NCBI RefSeq assembly: GCF_018324205.1
Contig: NZ_AP023356.1
Span: 8,376,501 to 8,440,500 of the forward strand
Reading direction: 5' to 3'
DNA: 64,000 bases
Source of the DNA: Actinoplanes ianthinogenes
GTDB lineage: Bacteria; Actinomycetota; Actinomycetes; Mycobacteriales; Micromonosporaceae
The notes under the pieces were generated by a model. It was not told the origin of the DNA, did not search any database, and saw only the letters and a program-made list of their open reading frames with translations. This document shows, piece by piece, positions 49,607-58,355 of the stretch. Numbering within the stretch: the stretch's first letter is position 1; every line of letters begins with the position of its first letter. The position numbers and the translations under genes are program-made.

Positions 49607-51376
49607 TCAGCGCTTCTTCTTGCGGTCCTTGTCGGAGGCGATGTCCTCGGCATAGGTCGCCCCGCCGTCCGACTCCCTGGTCAGTGGCCGGGCGCCGCCC
49701 TCGGGCGGCCCGGCCAGTGATTGCTCACCGGCCGCCAGGTGCGGGAATTTCAGGTCGAAGGCCGGCCGTTCGGAGCGGATCCGCGGCATGGTGTCGAAGT
49801 TCCGCAGCGGCGGCGGCGTGGTCGTCGCCCATTCCAGCGAGTTCCCGTGTCCCCACGGATCGGGGTCGGTGACGACCGTGCCGACCTTGTACGACTTCCA
49901 CACGTTGTAGAGGAACGGCAGCGTCGCGGCGCCGAGAATGAACGATCCGATCGACGACAGCGTGTTCAGGCCGGTGAATCCGTCGGTCGGCAGATAGTCC
50001 GCGTAACGCCGCGGCATGCCCCGCGTACCCAGCCAGTGCTGCACCAGGAACGTCATGTGGAAGCCGATGAACGTGAGCCAGAAGTGCAGTTTCCCGAGGC
50101 GCTCGTCGAGCATCCGGCCGAACATCTTGGGGAACCAGAAATAGATGCCGGAGAACACCGCGAACACGATCGTGCCGAACAGCACGTAGTGGAAGTGCGC
50201 CACCACGAAATACGAGTCGGAGACGTGGAAGTCCAGCGGCGGGGAGGCCAGCAGAACGCCGGTCAGGCCGCCGAACAGGAAGGTGACCAGGAAGCCGATC
50301 GCCCACAGCATCGGGGTCTCGAAACTGACCTGGCCGCGCCACATGGTGCCGATCCAGGTGAAGAACTTCATGCCGGTCGGCACGCCGATCATGAAGGTGA
50401 GGAAGCTGAAGAACGGCAGCAGCACCTGGCCGGTGGCGTACATGTGGTGGGCCCAGACGCTCATCGACAGGGCGGCGATCCCGATGGTGGCCGCGACCAG
50501 GCCCTTGTAGCCGAACAGCGGCTTGCGGCTGAAGACCGGGATGACCTCGGTGATGATGCCGAAGAACGGCAACGCGATGATGTAGACCTCGGGATGGCCG
50601 AAGAACCAGAACAGGTGCTGCCAGAGCATCGGCCCGCCGGTATCCACGTCGAACACGTGCGCGCCGACCACCCGGTCCGCGGCCAGGGCGAACAGCGACG
50701 CCGCCAGGAACGGGAAGACCAGGATCACCAGCAGGCTGGTGACCAGCATGTTCCACGTCATGATCGGCATACGGAACATGGTCATGCCCGGGGCGCGCAG
50801 GGTCAGGATCGTGGTGATCAGGTTGACCGCGCCGAGGATCGAGCCGAGACCGCTGATGGCCAGGCCGACCACCCAGGCGTTGCCGCCGATGCCCGGCGAG
50901 TGCAGCGAGTCGCTCAGCGGGGTGTAGGCGAACCAGCCGAAGTCGGCGGCGCCGCCCGGCATCACGAACCCGCCCATCGCGATCAGCGTGCCGAACAGGT
51001 ACAGCCAGTAGGCGAACGCGTTCAGCCGCGGGAACGCCACGTCCGGCGCGCCGATCTGGATCGGCACCACGTAGTTGGCGAACGCGAAGACGATCGGGGT
51101 GGCGAAGAACAGCAGCATGGCCGTGCCGTGCATGGTGAACAGCTGGTTGAACTGCTCCGGGGAGAGGATCTGCATCCCGGGCCGGGCCAGCTCGGCGCGC
51201 ATCAGCAGGGCCATGATCCCGCCGACCATGTAGAAGATGATCGAGGTGACCATGTAGTTGATGCCGATCTGCTTGGCATCGGTGGTGCGCAGGATCCGGG
51301 CCAGCGCGGATCCTCTCACCTGCCGGCGGACCGGATGTGGCCGGACAGGGGTCGGCCTCGCGGCGACGGTGGTCAT
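49607..51376 (-). CDS. ctaD: Cytochrome c oxidase subunit I
   Basis: A protein of 589 residues with twelve membrane helices. Heme a His is in FTMHGTAMLLFF; the CuB His and Tyr-His crosslink region is in FWFFGHPEVYIIALPFF; the His pair in VWAHHMYATGQ; and heme a3/a His in VVAHFHYVLFGT. It is the catalytic subunit of the aa3 terminal oxidase that reduces oxygen and pumps protons. GAGGAGG precedes the ATG at 51376. Subunits II and III are not adjacent, as is common in actinomycetes. The extended charged C-terminus ends in KDRKKKR. Confidence 0.95.
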   Translation of the reverse strand: MTTVAARPTPVRPHPVRRQVRGSALARILRTTDAKQIGINYMVTSIIFYMVGGIMALLMRAELARPGMQILSPEQFNQLFTMHGTAMLLFFATPIVFAFANYVVPIQIGAPDVAFPRLNAFAYWLYLFGTLIAMGGFVMPGGAADFGWFAYTPLSDSLHSPGIGGNAWVVGLAISGLGSILGAVNLITTILTLRAPGMTMFRMPIMTWNMLVTSLLVILVFPFLAASLFALAADRVVGAHVFDVDTGGPMLWQHLFWFFGHPEVYIIALPFFGIITEVIPVFSRKPLFGYKGLVAATIGIAALSMSVWAHHMYATGQVLLPFFSFLTFMIGVPTGMKFFTWIGTMWRGQVSFETPMLWAIGFLVTFLFGGLTGVLLASPPLDFHVSDSYFVVAHFHYVLFGTIVFAVFSGIYFWFPKMFGRMLDERLGKLHFWLTFIGFHMTFLVQHWLGTRGMPRRYADYLPTDGFTGLNTLSSIGSFILGAATLPFLYNVWKSYKVGTVVTDPDPWGHGNSLEWATTTPPPLRNFDTMPRIRSERPAFDLKFPHLAAGEQSLAGPPEGGARPLTRESDGGATYAEDIASDKDRKKKR

Positions 51377-51488
51377 CCAGCCTCCTCGGCTGCACATACG
51401 GAGAACTAATGCTCACCCTCTGTTATAGGCTTCTAGCGCGTTAATTCGTGCCAGATCAGCTATTCCTCTTTTATCCGGCAGGGGGAGA

Positions 51489-51749
51489 GTGGTGCTGGAG
51501 GAGAGAGATCGTCGCGTCCTCGCGGACATCGAGCAGCACCTGTCCGCCGGCGATCCGGCGTTCGCCCGGCGGATGCGCTCCGGCGGCCCGCCTGCGTGTC
51601 CGTTTCCGACCGTGTCGGTGCTCTGCGTGGGAGCGTTCCTGTCGCTGCCCTTCCTGGGGCTCTTCCTCGGCCCGCGGGCGGTCCTGATCGCGATCAACGT
51701 GACCGCCGCGGTGATCATGGTGGTCCTGCTCTGCCGCCACCGCTTCTGA
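51489..51749 (+). CDS. DUF3040 family small membrane protein
   Basis: An 86-residue protein. It opens LEERDRRVLADIEQHLSAGD and FARRM, the DUF3040 signature (amphipathic helix), then two membrane helices (VSVLCVGAFLSLPFLGLFLG, VLIAINVTAAVIMVVLLC). Function unknown; such proteins are common in actinomycetes. GTG at 51489 follows GGCAGGGGGAGA. Confidence 0.8.
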   Translation: MVLEERDRRVLADIEQHLSAGDPAFARRMRSGGPPACPFPTVSVLCVGAFLSLPFLGLFLGPRAVLIAINVTAAVIMVVLLCRHRF

Positions 51750-51776
51750 CTCACGGTCCGCTTCCGGACCGGTCAG
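51746..51776 (+). terminator. Hairpin at the end of the DUF3040 gene
   Basis: GGTCCG (51755-51760), loop CTTC, CGGACC (51765-51770), extended across a bulge by CTGAC and GTCAG. It overlaps the stop codon region and is followed at 51780 by GATTGACGGTACGCCC, a copy of the recurrent 3' motif. Confidence 0.5.
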
Positions 51777-51885
51777 AGCGATTGACGGTACGCCCACCCC
51801 GCCGCGATCTCGTCGATCCGCCTCCGGGACGCCGGCCGCTTGTCGCGACCTCCGGGCCCGGCGAACTGCTCGGGGCCGCCGCTGA

Positions 51886-53082
51886 TCAGCGCAGACGCGC
51901 CTGGATCCGGCGGTAGCCGACCTGCCACAGCGCGAGCAGCAGCAGCCCGGTGACCAGCACCCAGACCGGCAGGTGCGCGCCGAAGGCGCCGAGCAGCACC
52001 GCGCCGGCGGCCGGCGGCAGCGCCCACCCGAGCGTCCACCGCAGCGCCGCCCCGCTGATCCCGAGCGGTCCGGCCACCAGGAAGTACACCGCCGCGCCGC
52101 CGCACATCACCCAGCGCACCGCCGGGTCCGCATGCTCGGCCTCACCGGCCAGCCCACCCAGCCCGGCCGCGATCGCCACGATCGCCGCGGTGGTCAGATA
52201 GTGCACCGGCATGGTCGCCCGCAGCGCCCGGATCCAGGCCCCGGAGACCGGCGCGGCCGCCGAGCCGTATTGCAGGGTCAGCCACCACAGCGCCACCAGA
52301 AGACCAAAACCGGTCAACACCAAGAGCCAGGTTTCGTACGACCAGAGCGTCACGCCCGCGGCCTCGTTCACCAGCTGCGCGACCGCCTCGCCGAGCACGA
52401 TGATGACGAAGAGCCCGAGCCGCTCACCCAGGTGCGGCCGGTCCGCGGTGACCGCGTGCGGCTCGGGCAGCACCGGGGGAGTGACCGTGGTCCCGAAACG
52501 GCGGGACAGCCGGGCCGTCCACCGGCGCTGCCGGCGATCGCGTTCCTCACGCTCCTCGGCGAGCAGCCGGTCCGGGTGCCGCGAGGCGAGAATCGTGTAT
52601 CCGAGGTCGAACAGGATGCCGGCCAGCCACAGCCAGTACCGGACCGGCGCCTCGAAGCCGAGCGACGCCACCCACGGGATCAGCCCGACCGCCTGGTGCA
52701 CGCCCGGCCACTCGGTCATCACCTCGCTGGACTTCTTCCACGAGGCGATCGCGAGCATCCGGCAGGCGACGTACGCGATGATGAACCGCTGCGGCCGGTC
52801 GTCCTCCACCAGCGGGGTCACCGAGGCGGCCATCACCGCGATGCCGAACATCGCGCCCAGCATGGTGACCAGCCGGATGCGGGTGGCGGCCACGTTCGCG
52901 TACAGGGTGAAGCCGGTCCAGACGCTCCACATCGCGTAGTAGAGGATCCCGAAGATCAGCAGCCGCTGGGCGTCCGGCTCGTGCAGCAGGTGCGCCAGCT
53001 GGGCCACCGCCGCCACGATCACCAGATCGAAGAAGAGCTCCAGCCAGGTGGCATGCCGCTCTTCCGCGGCCGATTCCGACAT
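51886..53082 (-). CDS. Low temperature requirement protein A (LtrA) family membrane protein
   Basis: A protein of 398 residues. It starts ERHATWLELFFDLVIVAAVA, the LtrA hallmark (WxELFFDLV), and has about ten membrane helices, with GERLGLFVIIVLGEAVAQLV (the second hallmark GERxxLFxIIxLGE) at about residues 200-220. Its role is not established. TAGGTT lies 7 nt upstream of the ATG at 53082, inside the 3' end of the upstream flavin reductase gene, whose stop is 10 bp away; the two genes could also be co-transcribed. Confidence 0.88.
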   Translation of the reverse strand: MSESAAEERHATWLELFFDLVIVAAVAQLAHLLHEPDAQRLLIFGILYYAMWSVWTGFTLYANVAATRIRLVTMLGAMFGIAVMAASVTPLVEDDRPQRFIIAYVACRMLAIASWKKSSEVMTEWPGVHQAVGLIPWVASLGFEAPVRYWLWLAGILFDLGYTILASRHPDRLLAEEREERDRRQRRWTARLSRRFGTTVTPPVLPEPHAVTADRPHLGERLGLFVIIVLGEAVAQLVNEAAGVTLWSYETWLLVLTGFGLLVALWWLTLQYGSAAAPVSGAWIRALRATMPVHYLTTAAIVAIAAGLGGLAGEAEHADPAVRWVMCGGAAVYFLVAGPLGISGAALRWTLGWALPPAAGAVLLGAFGAHLPVWVLVTGLLLLALWQVGYRRIQARLR

Positions 53083-53092
53083 GGACCGGAAC

Positions 53093-53617
53093 CTATCGCG
53101 TTTCGGCCCGCGTCTCGTTAGCGGGTGCCGCGGTGGTGAACCGCCGGGCATGGTGGATCAGCGGCCGGTCCTCCGGCCCGTGGAACACCTCGAGCACCGA
53201 GGCGACGACCAGCGTCGAGCCGCCGACCGGCAGCAGGTGCAGGGCGGTCCCGCGCAGCGCGGCGACCGCGTCGACCAGGATCGGCTCGCCGGTCGGCAGC
53301 ACGCTCCAGCCCTGGTCCGCGGTGAACCGGTCACCGCCGCTGTGCGAGAACTCCCGGGCCAGCCCGGCGTGCCGGGTCCCGAGCAGGTGCACCACGAAGC
53401 TCGGCGCGGCGAGCAGCAGCCGGGCGGTGCCCGTACCCATGACCGAGAACGACAACGCCGGCGGATCGACCGAGACGGACGCGACGCTGGACGCGGTCAG
53501 CCCCACCGGCCCGTCCGGCCCGGCGGCGGCGATCACCGCCACGCCCGTCGGGTATCGGCGGAACGCGCCCTTCATCCGCTCGCCGACACCCGAGTCCCGT
53601 ACCGTCTCCAGTTCCAC
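53093..53617 (-). CDS. Flavin reductase-like (FMN-binding split-barrel) protein
   Basis: A protein of 174 residues. The family opening is GAFRRYPTGVAVIAAAGPDG, then VGLTASSVASVSVDPPALSF (FMN phosphate contacts) and SFVVHLLGTRHAGLAREFSH. The C-terminal HGPEDRPLIHHARRF is also typical. It supplies reduced FMN or FAD to a monooxygenase partner. The GTG at 53617 is the only good start. It runs into ltrA with a 10-bp gap. No partner oxygenase is next to it. Confidence 0.87.
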   Translation of the reverse strand: MELETVRDSGVGERMKGAFRRYPTGVAVIAAAGPDGPVGLTASSVASVSVDPPALSFSVMGTGTARLLLAAPSFVVHLLGTRHAGLAREFSHSGGDRFTADQGWSVLPTGEPILVDAVAALRGTALHLLPVGGSTLVVASVLEVFHGPEDRPLIHHARRFTTAAPANETRAETR

Positions 53618-53724
53618 GGCCAGAACGGTAAAACCTCAAGCCGACTTCATGTCAAAGCGTTGTTGATCACTCCGGTCGGTCCTCGCCCCGCCTTCTCGTC
53701 CGCCGGCTCAGGCACTATGTGAGC

Positions 53725-54246
53725 ATGGATTCCGGTACGCCCACTGGTATGTCACCCGAGTCCCCGGGACGCATCGTCCGCGACCGGGACGCCGCCGGCC
53801 GCGCGAAGAACTCCCGCCCGCGCGACGGCCTGGGCCGCCCGCTGCCCCACGGCCTGACCGGCGTGCCGACCACCCCGGAGGATGTGGTGCTGCCCCCGGA
53901 CGAGGCACTCCGCGAAGCCCAGCGCCTGCTCGACGCCGGCCGCCCGTTCCACGCCCACGAGGTCCTCGAAGGCGCCTGGAAAGCCTGCGACGACGACAAC
54001 CGCGAATTGTGGAAGGGCCTGGCCCAGCTGGCGGTCGGCATCACCCACCTACGCCGGGGCAACGAGGTGGGCGCGGTCCGCCTGCTGACCCGAGCCGCCG
54101 ACCGCATCGCCCCCTACGCCGAGAACCCTCCCCACGGCATCGCCGTCGCCGCCCTGACCACCTGGGCCCGAGACCTCACCCCCCAGATCGCCACCACCCC
54201 GATCCCACCCGACCGCCTCGCCCCACGCCTGGTGTCCGAGGCCTGA
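53725..54246 (+). CDS. DUF309 domain protein
   Basis: A protein of 173 residues. The DUF309 signature is EALREAQRLLDAGRPFHAHE to VLEGAWKACDD and LWKGLAQLAVGITHLRRGNE, a helical bundle with the conserved H-x-x-H-E-V-L-E-x-x-W motif. The N-terminal ~50 residues are basic and Pro-rich. Function unknown. ATG at 53725 is chosen because CACTAT lies 6 nt upstream; GTG at 53719 would add two residues. Confidence 0.85.
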   Translation: MDSGTPTGMSPESPGRIVRDRDAAGRAKNSRPRDGLGRPLPHGLTGVPTTPEDVVLPPDEALREAQRLLDAGRPFHAHEVLEGAWKACDDDNRELWKGLAQLAVGITHLRRGNEVGAVRLLTRAADRIAPYAENPPHGIAVAALTTWARDLTPQIATTPIPPDRLAPRLVSEA

Positions 54247-54353
54247 GCCGGGACCGCCTTCACCGCCCATCGCTGTCGGCATCCTCGACCGAGCCGGTGA
54301 ACCGCCCGGAGGCCGGCGGCGTACCCACCTGTGTCAGGTATCCCGAGCGATCG

Positions 54354-55031
54354 ATGGAGTCTCGGCATCCGCACGAGACGGGGAATCGGCGGTACACGGT
54401 GATCAGTGAAGCGCAAGAGCGCGACGTGGCACGCTTCAGGCGCGACTTGGAAGACGCCGTCGCTCACATCCGCCCTGGACAGCCGGTCACGGGAATGTCG
54501 TCCGTCGAAGGTGCGGATGCCTCCGGGACGGTGTACTGCGTGGTGGGCCTCGGCGGAGAGTTGATCCGGGTGGCGTTCTTCGACGGCTGGTGGGACGCGG
54601 TCGGGCCGGCCCGGTCCGGCGCCGCGGTGCTGGAGGCGCTCAGCCTCGCCAAGAGGAAGTCCGCGCTGGCCTGCGCGCTGTTGCAGCGCCGCCGGGTGCC
54701 GTTCGACATCTTCGGATCCGAAGCGCGGCGGGAAGCGGAGTCCCCGCGCTCTTACGCCCCGGTTTCCGGAGAACAACTGCTGTATCGGGCGGAAAAGGCC
54801 GCGGCCGAGATGGCGGCGCTGCGTCGTCTCATCGACGATCGGGACAGCAACCGAGAACGCGCGGTGGCCGGTCCACGCGGACTGTTCGTCGTGACCCTTC
54901 GCGGTGCACGGATCGTCTCGGCGTCGGCGAGCCACCGAGTGCATCCGGCGTCCGGGAGTGAACTGGCCGCGGATGCCCGCGACGCCCTGGTCGCCGCGCG
55001 GATCCGCCTCCCGCGGCGGGAGGAGACATGA
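54354..55031 (+). CDS. YbaB/EbfC-like protein of a WXG100 cassette
   Basis: A protein of 225 residues. The central part (SGTVYCVVGLGGELIRVAFF, then GPARSGAAVLEALSLAKRKS) resembles the YbaB/EbfC fold often encoded beside WXG100 genes in actinomycetes; the C-terminal ~90 residues contain a helix (LLYRAEKAAAEMAALRRLID) and a second small domain. No signal peptide. ATG at 54354 or GTG at 54399 could start it; neither has a strong ribosome site. Its last 4 bp overlap the WXG100 start (ATGA). Role inferred only from context. Confidence 0.65.
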   Translation: MESRHPHETGNRRYTVISEAQERDVARFRRDLEDAVAHIRPGQPVTGMSSVEGADASGTVYCVVGLGGELIRVAFFDGWWDAVGPARSGAAVLEALSLAKRKSALACALLQRRRVPFDIFGSEARREAESPRSYAPVSGEQLLYRAEKAAAEMAALRRLIDDRDSNRERAVAGPRGLFVVTLRGARIVSASASHRVHPASGSELAADARDALVAARIRLPRREET

Positions 55032-55402
55032 CCGACTTCGATTGGTACGACCCGGATGTGGTCGAGGTCGCAGTCGACGGTCTCCGCGAGGAGTCCAAGA
55101 AGTGGTTCGGCCTGGCCGACCGGATGACCGTCGTTGCCTCTCAGGCCCGGCTCCTCGCACTGGACAGCGTCGCCTTCGCCGTCACTGACGTCTCCGGCCG
55201 TGCCACGGCGGCCGATCTCCAGGCCGGATACGAGGCGATGCACAGCTGGCTGAGCAGGTTGTTCGGGGAGGCCTCCGACCAGTTCGATGCGATGGCCGTC
55301 GCCCTGTCGAGTAATGCCGACGAATATGAGAACGGGGACAACACGTCGGCTAAGACCTTCGACGACATCGCCACCAACGCATCCTGGAGGCGGACCGCAT
55401 GA
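55028..55402 (+). CDS. WXG100/ESX-type small secreted protein
   Basis: A protein of 124 residues, helical hairpin type, with the central turn motif WFG (W-x-G) in ESKKWFGLADRM at about residues 26-28 and a C-terminal helix EASDQFDAMAVALSSNADEY. The N-terminus DWYDPDVVEVAV is acidic. WXG100 proteins are exported as dimers by ESX type VII systems. The C-terminal YxxxD/E pattern fits YENGD only loosely. Coupled by ATGA on both sides to its neighbours. No EccC/EccD genes are in the window. Confidence 0.75.
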   Translation: MTDFDWYDPDVVEVAVDGLREESKKWFGLADRMTVVASQARLLALDSVAFAVTDVSGRATAADLQAGYEAMHSWLSRLFGEASDQFDAMAVALSSNADEYENGDNTSAKTFDDIATNASWRRTA

Positions 55403-56253
55403 CGCAGCCGGCGCCGGGCAGTACCGGCATCGACGACCACCCGTTCGACTCGAGGACCCTGGCCGCGTTCCAGACCGCCATGAACACCGTCGAGCAGGGA
55501 ATCACCGACATTGATCTGCTGTGGAACGCACTCGTGGTGGGGGCCGATGACTTCCTGGCACGTACCCAGCAATACCTCGAGTCAGAACCGATGGTGGACA
55601 AGGTTCTGGAATGGTTCACCGGTGGGAGCTCGGAGGGCATTGCGGCCTTCCGGGGGCATCTGGCGACGGCGCATGACCGGGTCGAGGAGATTCTCCGGGC
55701 GCTGCGGAACGCGTTTGCCCATTCGCCGCCGGTGCTCGCGCTCTTCACTGTCGGCCTGGACTGGGCGACCAAGGTGAACGAGCCGCTGTCCGAGATCGGA
55801 CCGGATCTCTCCGCGTCCGGGAAGATCGACTCGTGGCGGACGCCGGCCTACCTGACGTTCAAGACCCGGGTCCAGGACCAGAACGACGCGCTGACCGCGG
55901 TCGTGTCCAAGGTCAAGGCGACCAGCTTGTGGCTGGCAGACGTGGCCAGGGCGAACACGGAATATGTGACCGGGCTCGCCGAGCAGGCCAACGCGATCTT
56001 CGCCGCGCTGACCACTGCCGCGGCCGATCTCGCGGAGACCGCGGCGGGCGATGTTCCCGCAGCGCAGCAAGCGATGTTGCACCTGTCCGAATTCTTCGGG
56101 ACGGTCGTCGAGGAACTCGGCAGATACCTGACGAACCTGGGGAATCGGCTCGCCGACGTCTTGCAAAGAATCAATGAGCTCGCCGTGGAGTATGGCGATC
56201 ACACCGGCCTTCCCAGCGGGGGCCATTGGCCGGAGGCTGTCAAATCATCATGA
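55399..56253 (+). CDS. Helical ESX-associated protein, possible substrate or LXG-like
   Basis: A protein of 284 residues, almost all helix (FQTAMNTVEQGITDIDLLWN, AFRGHLATAHDRVEEILRAL, YVTGLAEQANAIFAALTTAA). No signal peptide, no enzymatic C-terminus. WRTPAYLTFKTRVQDQN in the middle recalls the W-x-x-x-A-x-x-F helix of WXG-like proteins. Start overlaps the WXG100 stop, end overlaps the lipoprotein start. It is probably co-exported with the WXG100 protein (inference). Confidence 0.65.
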   Translation: MTQPAPGSTGIDDHPFDSRTLAAFQTAMNTVEQGITDIDLLWNALVVGADDFLARTQQYLESEPMVDKVLEWFTGGSSEGIAAFRGHLATAHDRVEEILRALRNAFAHSPPVLALFTVGLDWATKVNEPLSEIGPDLSASGKIDSWRTPAYLTFKTRVQDQNDALTAVVSKVKATSLWLADVARANTEYVTGLAEQANAIFAALTTAAADLAETAAGDVPAAQQAMLHLSEFFGTVVEELGRYLTNLGNRLADVLQRINELAVEYGDHTGLPSGGHWPEAVKSS

Positions 56254-56831
56254 AACGCATTCTCCTCACCGGACTTGCCGGCACCCTGCTCCTGGCCGGC
56301 TGCGCCAAGCCCGACCTTTCCCCGGTCGACCTGCCGCTGTCCGGGTCCGCGCCGTCAGGCCCGATGGAGTCGGCCCCGTCGTTGCCGCCGCCCAGTCATC
56401 ACTGGAAAGGGCCGGCGACCAAGTGCCCGGTGCTCACCGGTAGCGCCGCGAAGGCGCTCGGCGTCGCAGGCAGCGGATCGCCGACCGACGAGTACTGGTC
56501 TGATCCACCGGTCACCGTGATCGCCTGCAAATGGGGTGTTCCCGACGGCCGGGGAAATACGGTCGAGGCGACCATCGTCATCAGTGAGCGGCAGGAGGCC
56601 ACCGACGCCGGGTGGCGAGCGATGAGGGCGTACTGGAAGACACCGATCGCGGTCGGCGACATGGGTTTCGTCACCGACGAGGGATACGCGGTGGCGGTTC
56701 GCACCCGCTACGGAAACGCGGCCGGCACCATCCGCCTGCGACCGGCCGTCGGCGACACTGATCTGGCGCCGTTGTCGAAGGCAGCCGCGGAGATCAGCAA
56801 CGACGTCCTCGACGACCTGGTCGAAGGGTGA
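56250..56831 (+). CDS. DUF3558-like lipoprotein
   Basis: A protein of 193 residues. Lipoprotein signal peptide MKRILLTGLAGTLLLAGC with lipobox LLAGC, then a Pro/Ser-rich linker (about 20-50) and a globular domain with paired Cys (TKCPVLTG and VIACKWG) like DUF3558. Start ATG overlaps the previous stop (ATGA, 56250-56253). As the surface member of the cassette it may receive or tether the exported proteins (inference). A strong terminator follows. Confidence 0.78.
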   Translation: MKRILLTGLAGTLLLAGCAKPDLSPVDLPLSGSAPSGPMESAPSLPPPSHHWKGPATKCPVLTGSAAKALGVAGSGSPTDEYWSDPPVTVIACKWGVPDGRGNTVEATIVISERQEATDAGWRAMRAYWKTPIAVGDMGFVTDEGYAVAVRTRYGNAAGTIRLRPAVGDTDLAPLSKAAAEISNDVLDDLVEG

Positions 56832-56846
56832 CCGCAGGGAATGAGG

Positions 56847-56876
56847 CTTCGGAGCCGCCGGTGGGCGGCTCCGAAG
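56847..56876 (+). terminator. Hairpin terminator of the WXG100 cassette
   Basis: CTTCGGAGCCGCC (56847-56859), loop GGTG and GGCGGCTCCGAAG (56864-56876) form a perfect 13-bp stem, 15 nt after the lipoprotein stop. Confidence 0.8.
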
Positions 56877-56905
56877 GGGATGAGTGGTGATCGAGCTGCC
56901 GCGGG

Positions 56906-57478
56906 TCAGTGCGGGCTGACGCGGACCTCCGGCGCCGGGAGGCCGTCGAACCACGCGGCTTCGCGCAGGGTGTCGAGCAGGCGCCGGCGGCCCGGGGCGT
57001 CCTGGCGGTCGATGAACAGGATGCCGTCCAGGTGGTCGGTCTCGTGCTGCATGCAGCGGGACAGGATGCCGTCGCCGACGACCTGCACCGGGTCGCCGTG
57101 TTTGGTGTATCCGCGGGCCAGCGTGTTCAGCCGGCGCTTGGTGTCCAGGTAGACGCCGGGGATGGAGAGGCAGCCCTCCGGGCCGTCCTGGATCTGCTCG
57201 TCGGGGAACTCCAGCACCGGGTTGACCAGGTGGTCGAGCCGGAGATCGTTGCCGGGCAGGTCCGGGTTGACGGCGAAGACCCGCAGGCTCACGCCGAGCT
57301 GCGGGGCGGCCAGCCCGGCACCTCGGGAGTCGGCGAGAGTCTCGGTCAGGTCCTGGACCAGCCGGTGCAGCTCGGCGTCGAAGGTGGTCACCGGCTCGGC
57401 GGGCCGGCGCAGCACCGGGTCGCCGATCTTGACTATGGGAAGCACGGTCACGAGGGAAACGCTACCGCGTCGCGACAT
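56906..57478 (-). CDS. def: Peptide deformylase
   Basis: A protein of about 190 residues. All three motifs are intact: GAGLAAPQLGV, EGCLSIPG and QHETDHLDG (metal Cys and His pair). It removes the formyl group from nascent N-terminal Met. The start is uncertain: ATG at 57478 is used, but GTG at 57451 (giving TVLPIVKIGDPVLR) is the more usual N-terminus; neither has a clear ribosome site. It diverges from the membrane protein at 57543. No fmt gene is adjacent, so this may be a second def copy. Confidence 0.92.
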   Translation of the reverse strand: MSRRGSVSLVTVLPIVKIGDPVLRRPAEPVTTFDAELHRLVQDLTETLADSRGAGLAAPQLGVSLRVFAVNPDLPGNDLRLDHLVNPVLEFPDEQIQDGPEGCLSIPGVYLDTKRRLNTLARGYTKHGDPVQVVGDGILSRCMQHETDHLDGILFIDRQDAPGRRRLLDTLREAAWFDGLPAPEVRVSPH

Positions 57479-57542
57479 GGCACGAATCCGCTGAACCGCG
57501 GTCGCCGGCCCGGTGTAGTCGCAGGGAAAGAGGCGGCTGTCG

Positions 57543-58346
57543 ATGAGGTCAGGGGTGGTGGCGATGCGGGTCCTGTTCCGTCCGCAGTGGTGGTGGCGTC
57601 TGCTGATCGTGGCGGCCGGGATCGCCGGCATGTGGAGCTACTTCCAGCATCTCGACGACTTCATCACGATCGGTGTGCTGATCGCGATCGGCTACTACAG
57701 CGGGGCGCTCTACTGGATGCATCGGCGCCGGACCACCGAGGCCGCCGCGCCCCGGCTGCGGGCCGCGCTGGCCTCCTGGTCGCTGCTCGGGCTGGTGCTG
57801 TTGCACGTCCTGGCCCGGCCGGGTGACCCGCTCGACGGTCTGATCGGCGACAACCCCGCGAATGTGGTCGTGCACTGGTCGTTCTTCCTGACCTATTACG
57901 TCGTGCCCGGCATGGTCGTGCTGGACTGGCTGCTGTTCCGGCCCTACGGCGCGGCCCGCTGGCCGGACGTCTTCCTCCGGCTGCTGTTCCCGCTCGGCTA
58001 CGTTGGCCTGCTGCTGGGCCGGACGGTGCTCTTCCCCGAGGTCCGGATGTACACCGGGATATACCCGTTCTTCAACCCGCGGGTGCGGACCTGGGCCGAG
58101 ATCGGCGTTCTCGTGCTGGTGCTGAGCGCCGGCTATCTGCTGCTCAACGTGCTGCTGGTCGGCTTCGACCGGCTGCGTCGCCCGCGCGTGACGACCGCCG
58201 CGCCGCCGGCCTGGCCCGCGACCGCCGTCCCGCCAGCCGCCGACTCCACCTACCCGACCTGGCCGGGCTTCACGGTGCCGACCGGCCCCGCCGCGCCGGC
58301 CTGGCAGCAGAACGACGAGATCTGGCGGCCACCGGCCACCCGATGA
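57543..58346 (+). CDS. Pr6Pr/FAR-17a-like membrane protein
   Basis: A protein of 267 residues with six membrane helices (RLLIVAAGIAGMWSYFQHLD; HWSFFLTYYVVPGMVVLDWL; LLFPLGYVGLLLGRTVLF; IGVLVLVLSAGYLLLNVLLV). The VVPGMVVLDWLLFRP and NPRVRTW segments are typical of this family. The last ~55 residues are Pro-rich and probably cytoplasmic. Function unknown. Starts at 57543 or 57564 are possible; AAAGAGG lies before the first. Confidence 0.8.
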   Translation: MRSGVVAMRVLFRPQWWWRLLIVAAGIAGMWSYFQHLDDFITIGVLIAIGYYSGALYWMHRRRTTEAAAPRLRAALASWSLLGLVLLHVLARPGDPLDGLIGDNPANVVVHWSFFLTYYVVPGMVVLDWLLFRPYGAARWPDVFLRLLFPLGYVGLLLGRTVLFPEVRMYTGIYPFFNPRVRTWAEIGVLVLVLSAGYLLLNVLLVGFDRLRRPRVTTAAPPAWPATAVPPAADSTYPTWPGFTVPTGPAAPAWQQNDEIWRPPATR

Positions 58347-58355
58347 GAAGCGGGT

